A stretch of 64,000 nt of DNA, taken from contig NZ_MKVV01000040.1 of assembly GCF_001899645.1 (NCBI RefSeq), positions 30,804 to 94,803 of the forward strand, in the 5' to 3' direction. The notes under the pieces are model-generated. The model was not told the origin of the DNA and did not search any database. It worked only from the letters and a program-made list of their open reading frames with translations. Source of the DNA: Pseudonocardia sp. 73-21. GTDB taxonomy: Bacteria; Actinomycetota; Actinomycetes; Mycobacteriales; Pseudonocardiaceae. Of this stretch, positions 16,425-24,579 are shown piece by piece (within the stretch, counting starts at the first letter, position 1; every line of letters begins with the position of its first letter). Both the position numbers and the translations under genes were made by a program.

Positions 16425-18209
16425 TCACTGCTCGCCGTAACCGAGGACGACGACGCCGATCGGGTCGTCGTGCACCGAGCCGTCGGTGGCCCAGCACGGG
16501 TGACCCGCACCGCGGTCGGCGTCGAGGTCGAGGTTGTCGGTATCGGCCCGTCCGACGGCGAGCTGGCCGAACAGCTCCAGCGACACCTGCGGGGCGCCCC
16601 TTCCGATCTCGGGGATCATCGTGATCGTCGGCGGGGAGCCGGCGGGGTAGGGCACGTCGGCGGCCGGTTGCTCCAGCGGCGAGACCGGGTAGCGGTGGTA
16701 GGTCGCGCCGGGATCGGGTTCCTCCCGGTGCGGCCATCCGCCCGGCCGCGGCACCGCGGTGAACTGCCGGTACAGCGGCCCGTCGGTGCGGTCGCCGGGA
16801 TAGGTCAGGCCGCTCAGGGCGAGGAACGCCGACGCGGAGTCGAGCGCCTCCCACAGCTGGCCCTGCATGTCGTGCAGCATCCCCACCAGCTGCGTCGCCT
16901 GCGCGGTGCCGGCGACCGCGGTCAGCTGCTGACCGGTGACCGACACCGTGGTCGGCTGCGTGGGATCGTGCGGGTCGGGCGGGTCCTGCTCCCAGACCTT
17001 CTTCAGCAGCATGTTGTCCCAGAAGGTGCACGGCTTCTTCTCCGCCCACTGCACCACGCACTGCACGAAGGCCTGGATGACGTCGACCGCGATCAGTATC
17101 GCCACGATGATCCCGCAGACGGTGTTGCCGGAGTTGTCCGACGACGAGGGCTGCTGTGACCCGGGCTGCGGATCACCGCCGAACTGCACCGCCACGCCGC
17201 CGCCGTCCTGGCCCACCACGTCGACGTCCTGCGGTCGCAGGGTCGGGGGCGGGTTCTGCGGATCGTCGTAGAGGGCCTCGGCGAACACGGACAACGGCAC
17301 CGCGGGCGGCGCCGGGACGGTGAACCCGTCGAGCAGGTCGAGGTGCTCGAGCACCCGCCGGTAGCCGAGCGCGAGGTCCGGCACCGGCGGGGCCGCCGCC
17401 ACGTCGAACGTGCCCGCCAGCGCGGAGGTGGCGAACCCCAGCAAGGCCTCGTCGGGTCCGCCGTCGAGGGTCGCCCGGATGCCGGCCAGTCCGGTCGCCG
17501 CGGGATGGTGGCGCTCGAGCCACGTCCCGATCGCGCGCCGGGCCAGCCGGTCGCGGTAGCGGTGCAGCCGGCGCGGCCCGCCCACCCCCTGCCCGACGTA
17601 GGCCGCACCGACCGCGTTCGTGCCGTAGGACGCGAGTGCGCCCAGCGCGAACGCGCGCGTGCGGGTGTCCCCCGCGCTCGACCACAGGGTGCGCACGAGG
17701 GCGTCGGTCCGCCTCCCGGTGGCCAGGTCCGACCAGTTCCACTGCGCCGACGGCAGGTCGTCCTGCCGGGGGTGGGCCGGCAGGTGCGGGAAGGCCAGCA
17801 CCTCGCTGCGGAAGGCCAGCACGTCGACCCGGACCAGGTTCAGGTCCGTGACGAACTGCTGGGCCCGCATCGCCGCGTCGTTGAACCGCTGTGCCGCGCC
17901 CGGCACGCCCGGTGCCGCCAGTGCCCCCTCCAGGTCGGCCCGGACCGAGCCGAGGTCGGCGTACAGCGCGGTGCCGCGCTGCCACAGTGCGGCCGCGCGG
18001 CGGAGCAGGTCCAGCTCGGTGCCGTCCCCCGCCGCCTGCCCGAGGGCCTGGCGCAGCAGCGCTCCCGACAACGCCGCCGCGGGTTCCGCGCCCGCGGCGT
18101 CCAACGCCTGGGTGCGGGCCGCGTCGGTCGGCGCGTCGGGCGGGACGACGGTTCCGAGATCGGCCACGAGGTTGGCCAACCCCACCTGCTCGGCGTGGTA
18201 ATCGGACAT
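16425..18209 (-). CDS. Uncharacterised 594-residue protein with one internal hydrophobic segment
   Basis: The N-terminal ~330 residues are Ala/Leu-rich and helical (start SDYHAEQVGLANLVADL). A Ser/Gln-rich linker precedes a single hydrophobic stretch, CGIIVAILIAVDVIQAF (about residues 361-378). Then come CTFWDNMLLKKVWEQD, an amphipathic QLVGMLHDMQGQLWEALDSA and a Pro-rich C-terminus ending VVVLGYGEQ. The start is the ATG at 18209; the open frame extends 21 codons further upstream without support. It is the first gene of a two-gene operon with the CARDB-like protein. No family is recognised. Confidence 0.65.
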   Translation of the reverse strand: MSDYHAEQVGLANLVADLGTVVPPDAPTDAARTQALDAAGAEPAAALSGALLRQALGQAAGDGTELDLLRRAAALWQRGTALYADLGSVRADLEGALAAPGVPGAAQRFNDAAMRAQQFVTDLNLVRVDVLAFRSEVLAFPHLPAHPRQDDLPSAQWNWSDLATGRRTDALVRTLWSSAGDTRTRAFALGALASYGTNAVGAAYVGQGVGGPRRLHRYRDRLARRAIGTWLERHHPAATGLAGIRATLDGGPDEALLGFATSALAGTFDVAAAPPVPDLALGYRRVLEHLDLLDGFTVPAPPAVPLSVFAEALYDDPQNPPPTLRPQDVDVVGQDGGGVAVQFGGDPQPGSQQPSSSDNSGNTVCGIIVAILIAVDVIQAFVQCVVQWAEKKPCTFWDNMLLKKVWEQDPPDPHDPTQPTTVSVTGQQLTAVAGTAQATQLVGMLHDMQGQLWEALDSASAFLALSGLTYPGDRTDGPLYRQFTAVPRPGGWPHREEPDPGATYHRYPVSPLEQPAADVPYPAGSPPTITMIPEIGRGAPQVSLELFGQLAVGRADTDNLDLDADRGAGHPCWATDGSVHDDPIGVVVLGYGEQ

Positions 18210-18406
18210 GAGGCTGGCCCTCCGTCGGACGGGCCTCGACGAGGCCGTTCGATCATTCAGAGCGGGATCCACCGGATCTGATACGAGGCCCGGCGGCGGT
18301 CACCGCCCCCGCCGGACGCCCTCCCCCGCCCGTCACCACGGAGTGACCCGCGGCCTGCGACCCTGTAGCTCGCCCGCCGTCGACCGACCGCGCCGGAAGG
18401 ACCCCG

Positions 18407-19042
18407 ATGACCATCGACCCGCAGCTCGACCACCTCGTCTACGCGGTGCCCGACCTGGCCGCCGCCGTTTCCGCGTTCGCCGCGGCCACGGGCGTCCACC
18501 CGGTCGCCGGCGGGCGGCACCTGGGCCGCGGCACGCGCAACGTCCTCGTCGGCTTCGGTGGCTCCGCCTACCTGGAGATCATCGGCCCGGACGTGGAGCT
18601 TCCCGCCGACGACGACGCCACGGTCCCGTTCGGCGTCGACACGCTGACGGCCCCGAAACTCGTCACCTGGGCGGTGCACCCGCCCGACATCGAGGCCGCC
18701 GCCCGGGCGTCCGCCGCCGCCGGTGCCGATCTGGGCCCGATCGGGCCGCTGTCGCGCCGGACCCCCGATGGCGACCTGCTCGAGTGGCGGCTCGCCTCGA
18801 CCGTGCCCGCGCCGCTGGACGGGATCACGCCGTTCCTCATCGACTGGGGCACCACCGCGCACCCGGCCACCGCACCCGGCCTGCCGGCGCTGACCCTCGT
18901 GGAGCTGACCGCCACCCACCCCGATCCCGACGCGGTGCCGGCGGTGCTGCGCGCGCTCGACGTCCACCTGCCGGTGGGGCCCGGTCCCGCCGCGCTCACC
19001 GCACGGCTCGACACCCCGCGCGGCCCGTTCGTCCTCACCTGA
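18407..19042 (+). CDS. Glyoxalase-like (VOC) domain protein
   Basis: A 211-residue protein opening with PQLDHLVYAVPDLAAAVSAFA and containing GTRNVLVGFGGSAYLEIIGPD, the signature of the Glyoxalase_3-like single-domain VOC family. The conserved His of LDH and the Glu of LEIIGP could bind a metal. The ATG follows a GGAAGGA ribosome binding site. It is a monocistronic gene between the unknown two-gene operon and a string of fragments. The substrate is unknown. Confidence 0.8.
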   Translation: MTIDPQLDHLVYAVPDLAAAVSAFAAATGVHPVAGGRHLGRGTRNVLVGFGGSAYLEIIGPDVELPADDDATVPFGVDTLTAPKLVTWAVHPPDIEAAARASAAAGADLGPIGPLSRRTPDGDLLEWRLASTVPAPLDGITPFLIDWGTTAHPATAPGLPALTLVELTATHPDPDAVPAVLRALDVHLPVGPGPAALTARLDTPRGPFVLT

Positions 19043-19057
19043 GACGGGGCGCGCCGT

Positions 19058-19405
19058 TCAGGCCGGGCCGGTGCTGCGCGCCCGACCCGCGGCCACGGCC
19101 CAGCGCCAGCTGTCGAGCACGGCGGCCAGCCCGGGCGGGCACACCCGTTCCGCGGCCCCGTCGCCCTCCAGACCGGCGAGCACACCGGGCCAGACCGCTG
19201 CGTCGCGGGTCGCGCCGCGGACCCAGTGCAGGCCGACGAGCCGGTTCAGCACCTCGATCCGGCGAGGCCGGTCACCCATCACCACCGCGGTCTCCAGGGC
19301 CCGGTCGAGCAGCGCCACCGCGGTGTCGGGCGCCCGGTCGTCGGCCAGCCGGAGGTAGCTGCGGACGACGCAGCGCAGGTCACCGACGGTGCGGAAGGTG
19401 GACAG
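19058..19405 (-). pseudogene. C-terminal remnant of a TPR-type protein
   Basis: The frame reads LSTFRTVGDLRCVVRSYLRLADDRAP, ALLDRALETAVVMGDRPRRIEVLNRLVGLHW and so on, which is helical-repeat text typical of the C-terminal TPRs of ATPase/transcriptional regulators. No start or N-terminal domain exists. Upstream of about 19405 the sequence becomes, on the other strand, a rhodanese fragment. The open frame itself continues to 19468, but that part is antisense to the rhodanese remnant. Confidence 0.55.
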
Positions 19406-19420
19406 CGCCGCTTCGGCGTG

Positions 19421-19531
19421 CCCGGCTCCCGCCGGTCCCGGGAGCAGGGCTTCTCCCGCGTCGCCCATCTCGACGGCGGCATCCTCGCCTGGCGCGAGGC
19501 GGGCCGCCCGGTAGCGGCACCGGCCGGCTGA
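19421..19531 (+). pseudogene. C-terminal remnant of a rhodanese-domain protein
   Basis: The frame ending at TGA 19529-19531 reads SRRSREQGFSRVAHLDGGIL then AWREAGRPVA. This matches the end of single-domain rhodaneses (active-site loop Arg-Ser, then VxxLDGGILAW). The active-site Cys and everything before it are missing. It is fused head-on to the TPR remnant on the opposite strand. Confidence 0.65.
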
Positions 19532-19543
19532 GGGGGGCCGCCG

Positions 19544-19783
19544 CTACCCGTCGGCGGTGGCCGCACGCCAGGCGTCGGCACGTTCCTCGGGGCGACGCAG
19601 ATCACGGGCGGCCGCGACGCCGTCCTGCTGCTCCGGGGTCGCCGCGCTCCGTGCCACCGCGCCTTCGGCCTCGGCCAGTTCCCGTGCGGCCGCCGCCCCG
19701 TCGACGTCGGGAAACGCCTCTGCCAGCTCCTCGATCGCGTGCTCGTCCGGCGCGTACCCGTCGTCGTGTGTGGTCCTGTCCAT
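19544..19783 (-). CDS. Small acidic hypothetical protein
   Basis: A 79-residue, Ala/Glu/Asp-rich, soluble protein from the ATG at 19783. It includes YAPDEHAIEELAEAFPDVDG and ends RADAWRAATADG. Predicted helical, no known family. Codon use fits a real gene. It is divergent from the MarR gene and overlaps the longest possible MarR start by 14 nt. Confidence 0.5.
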   Translation of the reverse strand: MDRTTHDDGYAPDEHAIEELAEAFPDVDGAAAARELAEAEGAVARSAATPEQQDGVAAARDLRRPEERADAWRAATADG

Positions 19784-20303
19784 CTCTCGATCGTCGACCT
19801 GTCCGGAGGATCTCGCGAGTCGGTCGGATGTCACCCGGTACCGCCGCGCCCCGGTACGGGCGGCGTTGCGGTCCAGATCGCGTGCGGACGCCGCCGAGAC
19901 CGTGCGCCGCCTGCACGCCGCGGGGCACGCCGATCTGCGGACCTCGCACGGCTATGTGGTGCAGCACGTCGTCGAAGGGCCGCGGCCGGTCGGCGAGATC
20001 GCGACGCGCATGGGGATCACCCAGCAGGCCGTATCGAAGACGGTCGGCGAGCTGGTCGGGATCGGCTACCTCGAACGCACCACCGACCCGGCCGACGCGC
20101 GGGTCCGGCTCGTCGGACTCTCCGCGCGGGGGCGCACCGCCGTGACCGCGACCCGGCGGATCCGCGACGAGGTGCAGTCCGAGCTCGCCGCCGTGCTCGG
20201 CGAGGAGCGCACGGCGGCCCTGCACGAGACGGCGCTCGCCGCGCTGGAGTGGGCGGGCGGCGGCGACACCATGCGCACCCGCCAGGTGCCGGAATCGACC
20301 TGA
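19770..20303 (+). CDS. MarR-family regulator (start uncertain)
   Basis: The winged-helix core is clear: GPRPVGEIATRMGITQQAVSK then TVGELVGIGYLERTTDPADAR and VGLSARGRTAV. A preceding helix is RADAAETVRRLHAAGHADL. No ideal start codon precedes this helix: GTG 19770 would give about 177 residues and TTG 19866 about 145. The N-terminal dimerisation helix seems to need an upstream start, so 19770 is listed. The regulatory target is unknown; the small acidic protein is divergent. Confidence 0.7.
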   Translation: MVLSISRSSTCPEDLASRSDVTRYRRAPVRAALRSRSRADAAETVRRLHAAGHADLRTSHGYVVQHVVEGPRPVGEIATRMGITQQAVSKTVGELVGIGYLERTTDPADARVRLVGLSARGRTAVTATRRIRDEVQSELAAVLGEERTAALHETALAALEWAGGGDTMRTRQVPEST

Positions 20304-20305
20304 GC

Positions 20306-20568
20306 GTGGGCGACGACGAGGTCGTGCACCGCTCACACCCGACGGCCGGCGGTGGCGGGCGGCCGATCCCGAGCTGCCCGAGCAGGTCCGGGCCCGGCTG
20401 CTGCACCACCTCGGCACCGCCCGGTCGGCCGTGGGTACCGCGGAGCGGGCCGGCGACGACACGGTGGTGACCGCCGCCCGTGCGCGCGTCGGCGCGGCCA
20501 AGCGGGGACTCGGTGAACGCGGCACCCCGTGGTGGGAGCAGGACGCCGAGGCCCGCCGCGCCCGCTGA
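20306..20568 (+). pseudogene. Small conserved-type protein, apparently frameshifted
   Basis: The frame from GTG 20306 (VGDDEVVHRS) leads to unlikely Gly/Pro text. The next frame, with no start codon of its own, gives sensible protein from about 20338: PDGRRWRAADPELPEQVRAR, then RLLHHLGTARSAVG, GAAKRGLGERGTPWWEQDAE and stop at 20566-20568. A single missing base near 20333-20337 would join the two into an 86-87-residue protein. It is either a real frameshift or a sequencing error. Confidence 0.55.
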
Positions 20569-20803
20569 ACCGCGGCATTCGAGCTCGACGGTCCGGGTGA
20601 TCAGCCGGCCTGAGCCGTCCGGACGACGTCCACGATCGGCGCGGGCGCCGGGACCGTCAACGACGTGTCCTCGAAGCAGAGGACCACCGCGGTGGACCGG
20701 GGGTGCCGCCCGGGGCCCATCCCGATCTCGACGCCGGTCCGCTCCAGCCCCGGCCGGCTACGCATGGCGTCGTCGAGCGAGCCGACCGGGAGCGGCCGGG
20801 TTC

Positions 20804-21256
20804 TCAGCAGGGCGAGATCTCGGCCCACACCGTCTTGCCCCGGCCGGCGGGATCGGGCGTGCAGTCCCAGTGGCTCGCCAGGGCGTCCACCATCTGCAAC
20901 CCCCGACCCCGGGCCGCGAACGGATCGTGGGCACGCAGCAGCGGTGGCGCGTCGCAGTGGTCCCGGACGGCCACCCGCAGCACGTCGGCCCGGCGACTGA
21001 CCGACACGGTCAACGGGGTACGAGCGTGGTCGACCGCGTTGCTCACCAGCTCGCTCGCCACCATCAGCGCCACGTCGACGTCGTCGTCGGACAGCCCCCA
21101 GCAGCACAGGAGCGCCCGCACACGCCGCCTGGCCTCGAAGGCCGCACCGGCGACGGGCTCGAACCTCCACACCACATGCGCTCCGTCCGTAGCAACCGGT
21201 CCCGTCCCATGTACGACGTGGGCGGGGTACCCGCCGCTCACGGCGCCAATCGCCAC
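20804..21256 (-). CDS. RsbW-like ATP-binding (anti-sigma/HATPase_c_2) protein
   Basis: A 150-residue GHKL ATPase. The N box is ALMVASELVSNAVDHARTPL (about residues 64-83), followed by AVRDHCDAPP (about 97-106) and RGRGLQMVDALASHWDC (about 117-133). Such proteins bind ATP and act as serine kinases or partners of anti-sigma antagonists. It is a monocistronic orphan here; the larger set at 24580-32231 may include its partners. The stretch 20601-20803 downstream on the same strand has an open frame with no recognisable family. Confidence 0.8.
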   Translation of the reverse strand: MAIGAVSGGYPAHVVHGTGPVATDGAHVVWRFEPVAGAAFEARRRVRALLCCWGLSDDDVDVALMVASELVSNAVDHARTPLTVSVSRRADVLRVAVRDHCDAPPLLRAHDPFAARGRGLQMVDALASHWDCTPDPAGRGKTVWAEISPC

Positions 21257-21313
21257 ACGGACCAGGGCGGACCGGACGGGACGAGGCCGCGCTCGCCGGC
21301 GCCCGTCCGACGG

Positions 21314-21669
21314 TCACCGGTACCGCCGCGGCACGGTCCACGGTCGGCCGAACTCCTCGTCGAACGCCTCGGGATCGAACAGGCTGTCACCCCCCGGCCG
21401 GAAAGCTGGTCAGCTCACCGAACACGACCCGGCCGTCGATGTCGTAGAGATCGACGCGCACGAAGTCGGTACCGGCCCCGAGGCGCTCGGCCACCTGGAT
21501 CATCTCCGGCACGCAACATCTTGTAGCGCACCTTCTCGCGGAACGTGCAGGGGTTGCGGGTGCGCCACAGACGGACCGCGCGCACGACCCGGCTCCGCTC
21601 GCGCCACCGGACGGCACGCACGCCGACCTCACCGTGAACACCCCGTCGGAGCGAGCCTGGCCGCATCAC
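21314..21669 (-). pseudogene. TupA-like ATP-grasp glycosyl/peptide ligase, internally deleted and frameshifted
   Basis: Three pieces in three frames add up to one broken gene. The first is RLWRTRNPCTFREKVRYKML, the N-terminal TupA-like core, ending near 21512. The second is ERLGAGTDFVRVDLYDIDGR then VVFGELTSFPAGG, the C-terminal active region, ending at a stop at 21387. The third is DSLFDPEAFDEEFGRPWTVP, the usual last segment, ending at 21314. The middle of about 150 residues is gone, and a run of six Gs near 21390-21396 explains the second shift. Confidence 0.65.
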
Positions 21670-21678
21670 CTGCCCAGG

Positions 21679-22005
21679 TTACGGCCGCCCCCGGCGGGTC
21701 CGGATCGTCAGCGCCGCCGCCTCAACCGGGTCGTGCAGCCGGTGGCGGCCGTTGCCGTCGGGCACGGGCGGTTCATCCCGCACCTCGACGTGTGCGGTCG
21801 ACGGCACGTCTCTGTCGATCCGCCTGCCGTGCTGCCGGCACTCGCTCGCCTCGAGGGGACTCACTCGTCCACGGGCCAACCAGATGCGGGACGACGCCCG
21901 CTCGCGGCGGATCCGCGTGGACCGGAGGCCGATCAGCAGAGCGATCGTCACGGCGACGAGGAACCCGGTGGCGAGGCCGACGACGATCCATCCGCCCGCC
22001 GTCAT
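21679..22005 (-). CDS. Small single-pass membrane protein
   Basis: A 108-residue protein with one N-terminal membrane helix, GWIVVGLATGFLVAVTIALL (residues 5-24), and a long, basic, polar cytoplasmic tail with STRIRRERASSRIW. Its start codon overlaps the stop of the upstream 91-residue gene by 4 nt, forming a two-gene unit. The function is unknown. Confidence 0.5.
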   Translation of the reverse strand: MTAGGWIVVGLATGFLVAVTIALLIGLRSTRIRRERASSRIWLARGRVSPLEASECRQHGRRIDRDVPSTAHVEVRDEPPVPDGNGRHRLHDPVEAAALTIRTRRGRP

Positions 22006-22277
22006 CGAGTGGTCGTCGTGGTCGAGGGCACCAGACGCACGTGTCGGCGGTCCCGAGCGACGATCCCGGCCGCATCTCCGCGACGGGCCAGGATCTCGGC
22101 GGCTTCGAGCAGTGCCCAGATGTGGTCCTCGACCGGGCTGTCGGCGTCGAGGTGCATGACCCAGTCACTGCCTGAGGCACTGAGGATCGCGACCGCATCC
22201 CGAAGCGGACTGTAGGTGATCGTCAGCTGCGGCCGCTGCGCGTGCGGCTCGGGGTGGACGGAGTGAAGGTGGTCCAT
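22002..22277 (-). CDS. Hypothetical 91-residue protein
   Basis: From the ATG at 22277 it reads MDHLHSVHPEPHAQRPQLTI, then SDWVMHLDADSPVEDHIWAL and LLEAAEILARRGDAAGIV. It has a beta-strand-rich start and a helical C-terminal half. No known family. It overlaps the 108-residue membrane-protein gene by an ATGA. The open frame extends further upstream, but that text is not protein-like. Confidence 0.5.
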   Translation of the reverse strand: MDHLHSVHPEPHAQRPQLTITYSPLRDAVAILSASGSDWVMHLDADSPVEDHIWALLEAAEILARRGDAAGIVARDRRHVRLVPSTTTTTR

Positions 22278-22651
22278 GGCATGAGGCGTGACGACGCGCG
22301 ACGTGAGGCTGTCGCAGGCCGCGGCACGCGGCTCCTCTCGTGTCTCAGCGCGGCACCGGCAGTCGCGGGGTCTCGGCTTAGCCAGCACTGAGCGGATGGG
22401 TGTCACAGGAAGTGACGGTCTCATCACGGCGTACGTGGGTGCGTCGAACACCGGCCGTGGGATGTTGCGCGAGAGCCGAGGATTCACTCGAATGGTCCAT
22501 GCCGAGCACGTCACGGTGTGCCGCTCGTCGATGGTGGTCAGGTGGGCGCGGACCCGGCACGGCCCGGCCGCTGGGACCGGAAGAAGTCCCACACGACCGT
22601 CGCGGCCCGCGGGCCGACGGGATCGCGGGGGCTCGAGTTCGTCCACGGCCG

Positions 22652-22866
22652 TCACTCCGCGGCCGCGTCGAGGATCGCCGTCGCGGCGGCCGCGGCCCGT
22701 TCCGCCGCCTCGGCGACGGGCAGCGCACGGAGGTCGGGCGGATGGACCTCCACGCACCACGGCCCGTCGAACCCGTGGCGCGCACCAGCCCGACGACGTC
22801 GAGGTCCCCCTCGCCGGCGGTTGGGCGAAGCCGCTGCCGGTGAGGGTGGTCGCCACGCCCGGTTCG
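22652..22866 (-). pseudogene. C-terminal remnant of a sugar-phosphate isomerase/epimerase (TIM barrel)
   Basis: One frame gives RPTAGEGDLDVVGLVRA and the next gives GFDGPWCVEVHPPDLRALPV then AEAAERAAAAATAILDAAAE. Joined by a one-base shift near 22785-22800, they match the end of AP-endonuclease-2-fold sugar isomerases (PGEGDLDL...GYDGPWxVEV). The rest of the barrel is absent. Confidence 0.6.
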
Positions 22867-22869
22867 CCG

Positions 22870-23148
22870 CGCCTGCTCGCTGATCCGGGTCCGCCCCAGG
22901 ACGTCGGCGTTGCTGGCCTCGTCGAGGAGGGCTTCCAGGTAGGCGGGTCGGTCGGCGACGATCGCCGCCGAGACGGCGGCGAACACCGCCTGGTCGATCC
23001 CCCGCGGGTTGTCGTCGGTGCGCAGCAGGAACGGCGGGATCGGTGCCAGCAGCACCGCGCCGCGCACCCGCGCCGACCCGTGCGTGCCGAGGTAGCGGAC
23101 GATCTCGCCGATGCCCATCGAGAACCCGACCAGGCTCACCGCACTCAA
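22870..23148 (-). pseudogene. Internal fragment of an alpha/beta hydrolase (chloroperoxidase/esterase type)
   Basis: It reads VSLVGFSMGIGEIVRYLGTH then RVRGAVLLAPIPPFLLRTDD, and RPAYLEALLDEASNADVLG. The nucleophile elbow GFSMG and the LLAP strand identify non-heme haloperoxidase-like hydrolases. The N-terminal third and the acid/His parts are missing, and the reading runs directly into the isomerase remnant. It is not functional. Confidence 0.65.
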
Positions 23149-23242
23149 TCGATAGCCGCCAGATCGAGCGACGGTTCGCGATCTTCGTCAACGGACCCGG
23201 AGGAGCACCGACCTGGCCCCGACCTCTCCGCTGCGAACGGGA

Positions 23243-23416
23243 CTAGCGCGGCGCGACGCCCGCGCCGGCCCGCCGGGCAGCCCGACGGTCGTGCCACCGC
23301 GCCCGTCGCTCGCCGGCGGCTGTTCGCAACGACGTGGTGCGGACCGCGTCCACGATCGGGACGACGACCGCCATCAACGCCAGGAACCCGAAACAGACGA
23401 GCACGAATTCGATCAC
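23243..23416 (-). CDS. Small membrane protein
   Basis: About 57 residues from the GTG at 23416, preceded by GGAGAAAGG. One membrane helix, IEFVLVCFGFLALMAVVVPI, is followed by a very basic tail (ERRARWHDRRAARR). A longer start is possible at 23473. No known family. Confidence 0.45.
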   Translation of the reverse strand: MIEFVLVCFGFLALMAVVVPIVDAVRTTSLRTAAGERRARWHDRRAARRAGAGVAPR

Positions 23417-23624
23417 TTCAGTTGCCCTTTCTCCGCCGTGTTCTCGCGAGTACCCGCAGGTGACGTAGATCACTCCTGGATCCTGCTGACCGCTACCCAG
23501 CTTGCGGCGGCGGTTTCCCCTCTCCAGCCGCCCGCCCGGTCCGGCGACCGACGTTCGACAGGCTCCATAGGATGGGCGAGGCGGCCACCAGCGCCCTCGA
23601 CTCCGGCTTCTCTCTCCGGGGCGG

Positions 23625-24155
23625 CTACTTGTCGTCGTGGACCTCGTCCGAGCCGGGATCGACGACGCCGCTCGACCGGCGCAGCGCCAGTGGCATCACG
23701 CCCCACAGCCCGGCGAACAGCACGAACGCGCAGCCCGCTGCGGCAACTCCGGCCGCCGTCCCGGCGACCGTATCGAAGATCAGCAGCACGACGCCGGTCA
23801 CCGCGAGACCCAACAACCCCAGCCCACCCACCGCGCATCCCTGCCCCACCGACACGAGCACCTGACGGGCGTGCCGCCGGAACAACAGCCGGTGCATGCC
23901 GACCGGGGCGATGAGCAGGCCCGTGGCGGCGACGGACAGCGCCGTCGTCACCAGATAGACGGCCTGCGCATGTCCCGGCAGTGTGGGAAACCGCTGCTGG
24001 AACGGCACCGTGAGCAACAACCCGGTGAGCAGCTGGACGCCGGTCTGCGCCACCCGGAGCTCCTGGAGCAGGTCCGCCCAGTTGCGGTCCAGCCGCTCGG
24101 TGTCGGTCTCGTCGCGCACCCGACGGTTCCACTCGGCGTCGTCGACGTCAGCCAC
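23625..24155 (-). CDS. DUF6328-like four-helix membrane protein
   Basis: A 176-residue protein. A conserved cytoplasmic start, ERLDRNWADLLQELRVAQTG, leads into VQLLTGLLLTVPFQQRF and three more hydrophobic segments (QAVYLVTTALSVAATGLLIA, VGGLGLLGLAVTGVVLLIFD and GVAAAGCAFVLFAGLWGV). This pattern is that of an actinobacterial membrane family of unknown function (DUF6328). It is monocistronic; the ATG at 24155 is clear. Confidence 0.8.
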   Translation of the reverse strand: MADVDDAEWNRRVRDETDTERLDRNWADLLQELRVAQTGVQLLTGLLLTVPFQQRFPTLPGHAQAVYLVTTALSVAATGLLIAPVGMHRLLFRRHARQVLVSVGQGCAVGGLGLLGLAVTGVVLLIFDTVAGTAAGVAAAGCAFVLFAGLWGVMPLALRRSSGVVDPGSDEVHDDK

Positions 24156-24579
24156 GGCAGCTCACGCTAGCCCCGAACCACTGCACGCGTGGACGACAAG
24201 TACGGAGGATCCCGTACCTCGCGTGGCGCGTTCGTCCCCTCCGTTGCGCACCGGGTCACGCAGAGCGTCACGCGGTAGGCCGTCTCACGAGCAGGCGGCC
24301 GGGGCGTCAAGGCACCGTCGTCCTCCAGCCCGCTGACCGCCGAACCCGGGAGCGGGGCCCGTCGAGCGTGCGGGGTCATGCTCCGCCCCATCACCGTCCT
24401 GACCGGGGTGGCGCCGGCCGATGCGGCGCCCGGAGCAGCCCTCCTCCACCGCCCAGCACGCGGTCTCCTGATCGCGGCTGGCTGAGGTGGCGACCCGGTG
24501 CGCCTGCGGCTAGCGTTCACGGGTCTGGTCCGTGAGACGGAGGTCTGGTGACAGCGAGACCACGGGCGACGCGGCGCTC
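24156..24579. other. Intergenic region before the signalling module
   Basis: 424 bp between the DUF6328-like gene and the large sensor protein. Open frames on both strands are Arg/Pro/Ala-rich shadows without protein-like text. A promoter for the 24580 gene must lie here, but I see no clear -35/-10 pair or inverted repeat. Confidence 0.5.

Noticed and set aside
20601..20765. A 54-codon minus-strand frame downstream of the RsbW-like gene
   Set aside because: The text (for example VVLCFEDTSLTVPAPAP) is somewhat protein-like but fits no family and has no convincing start.
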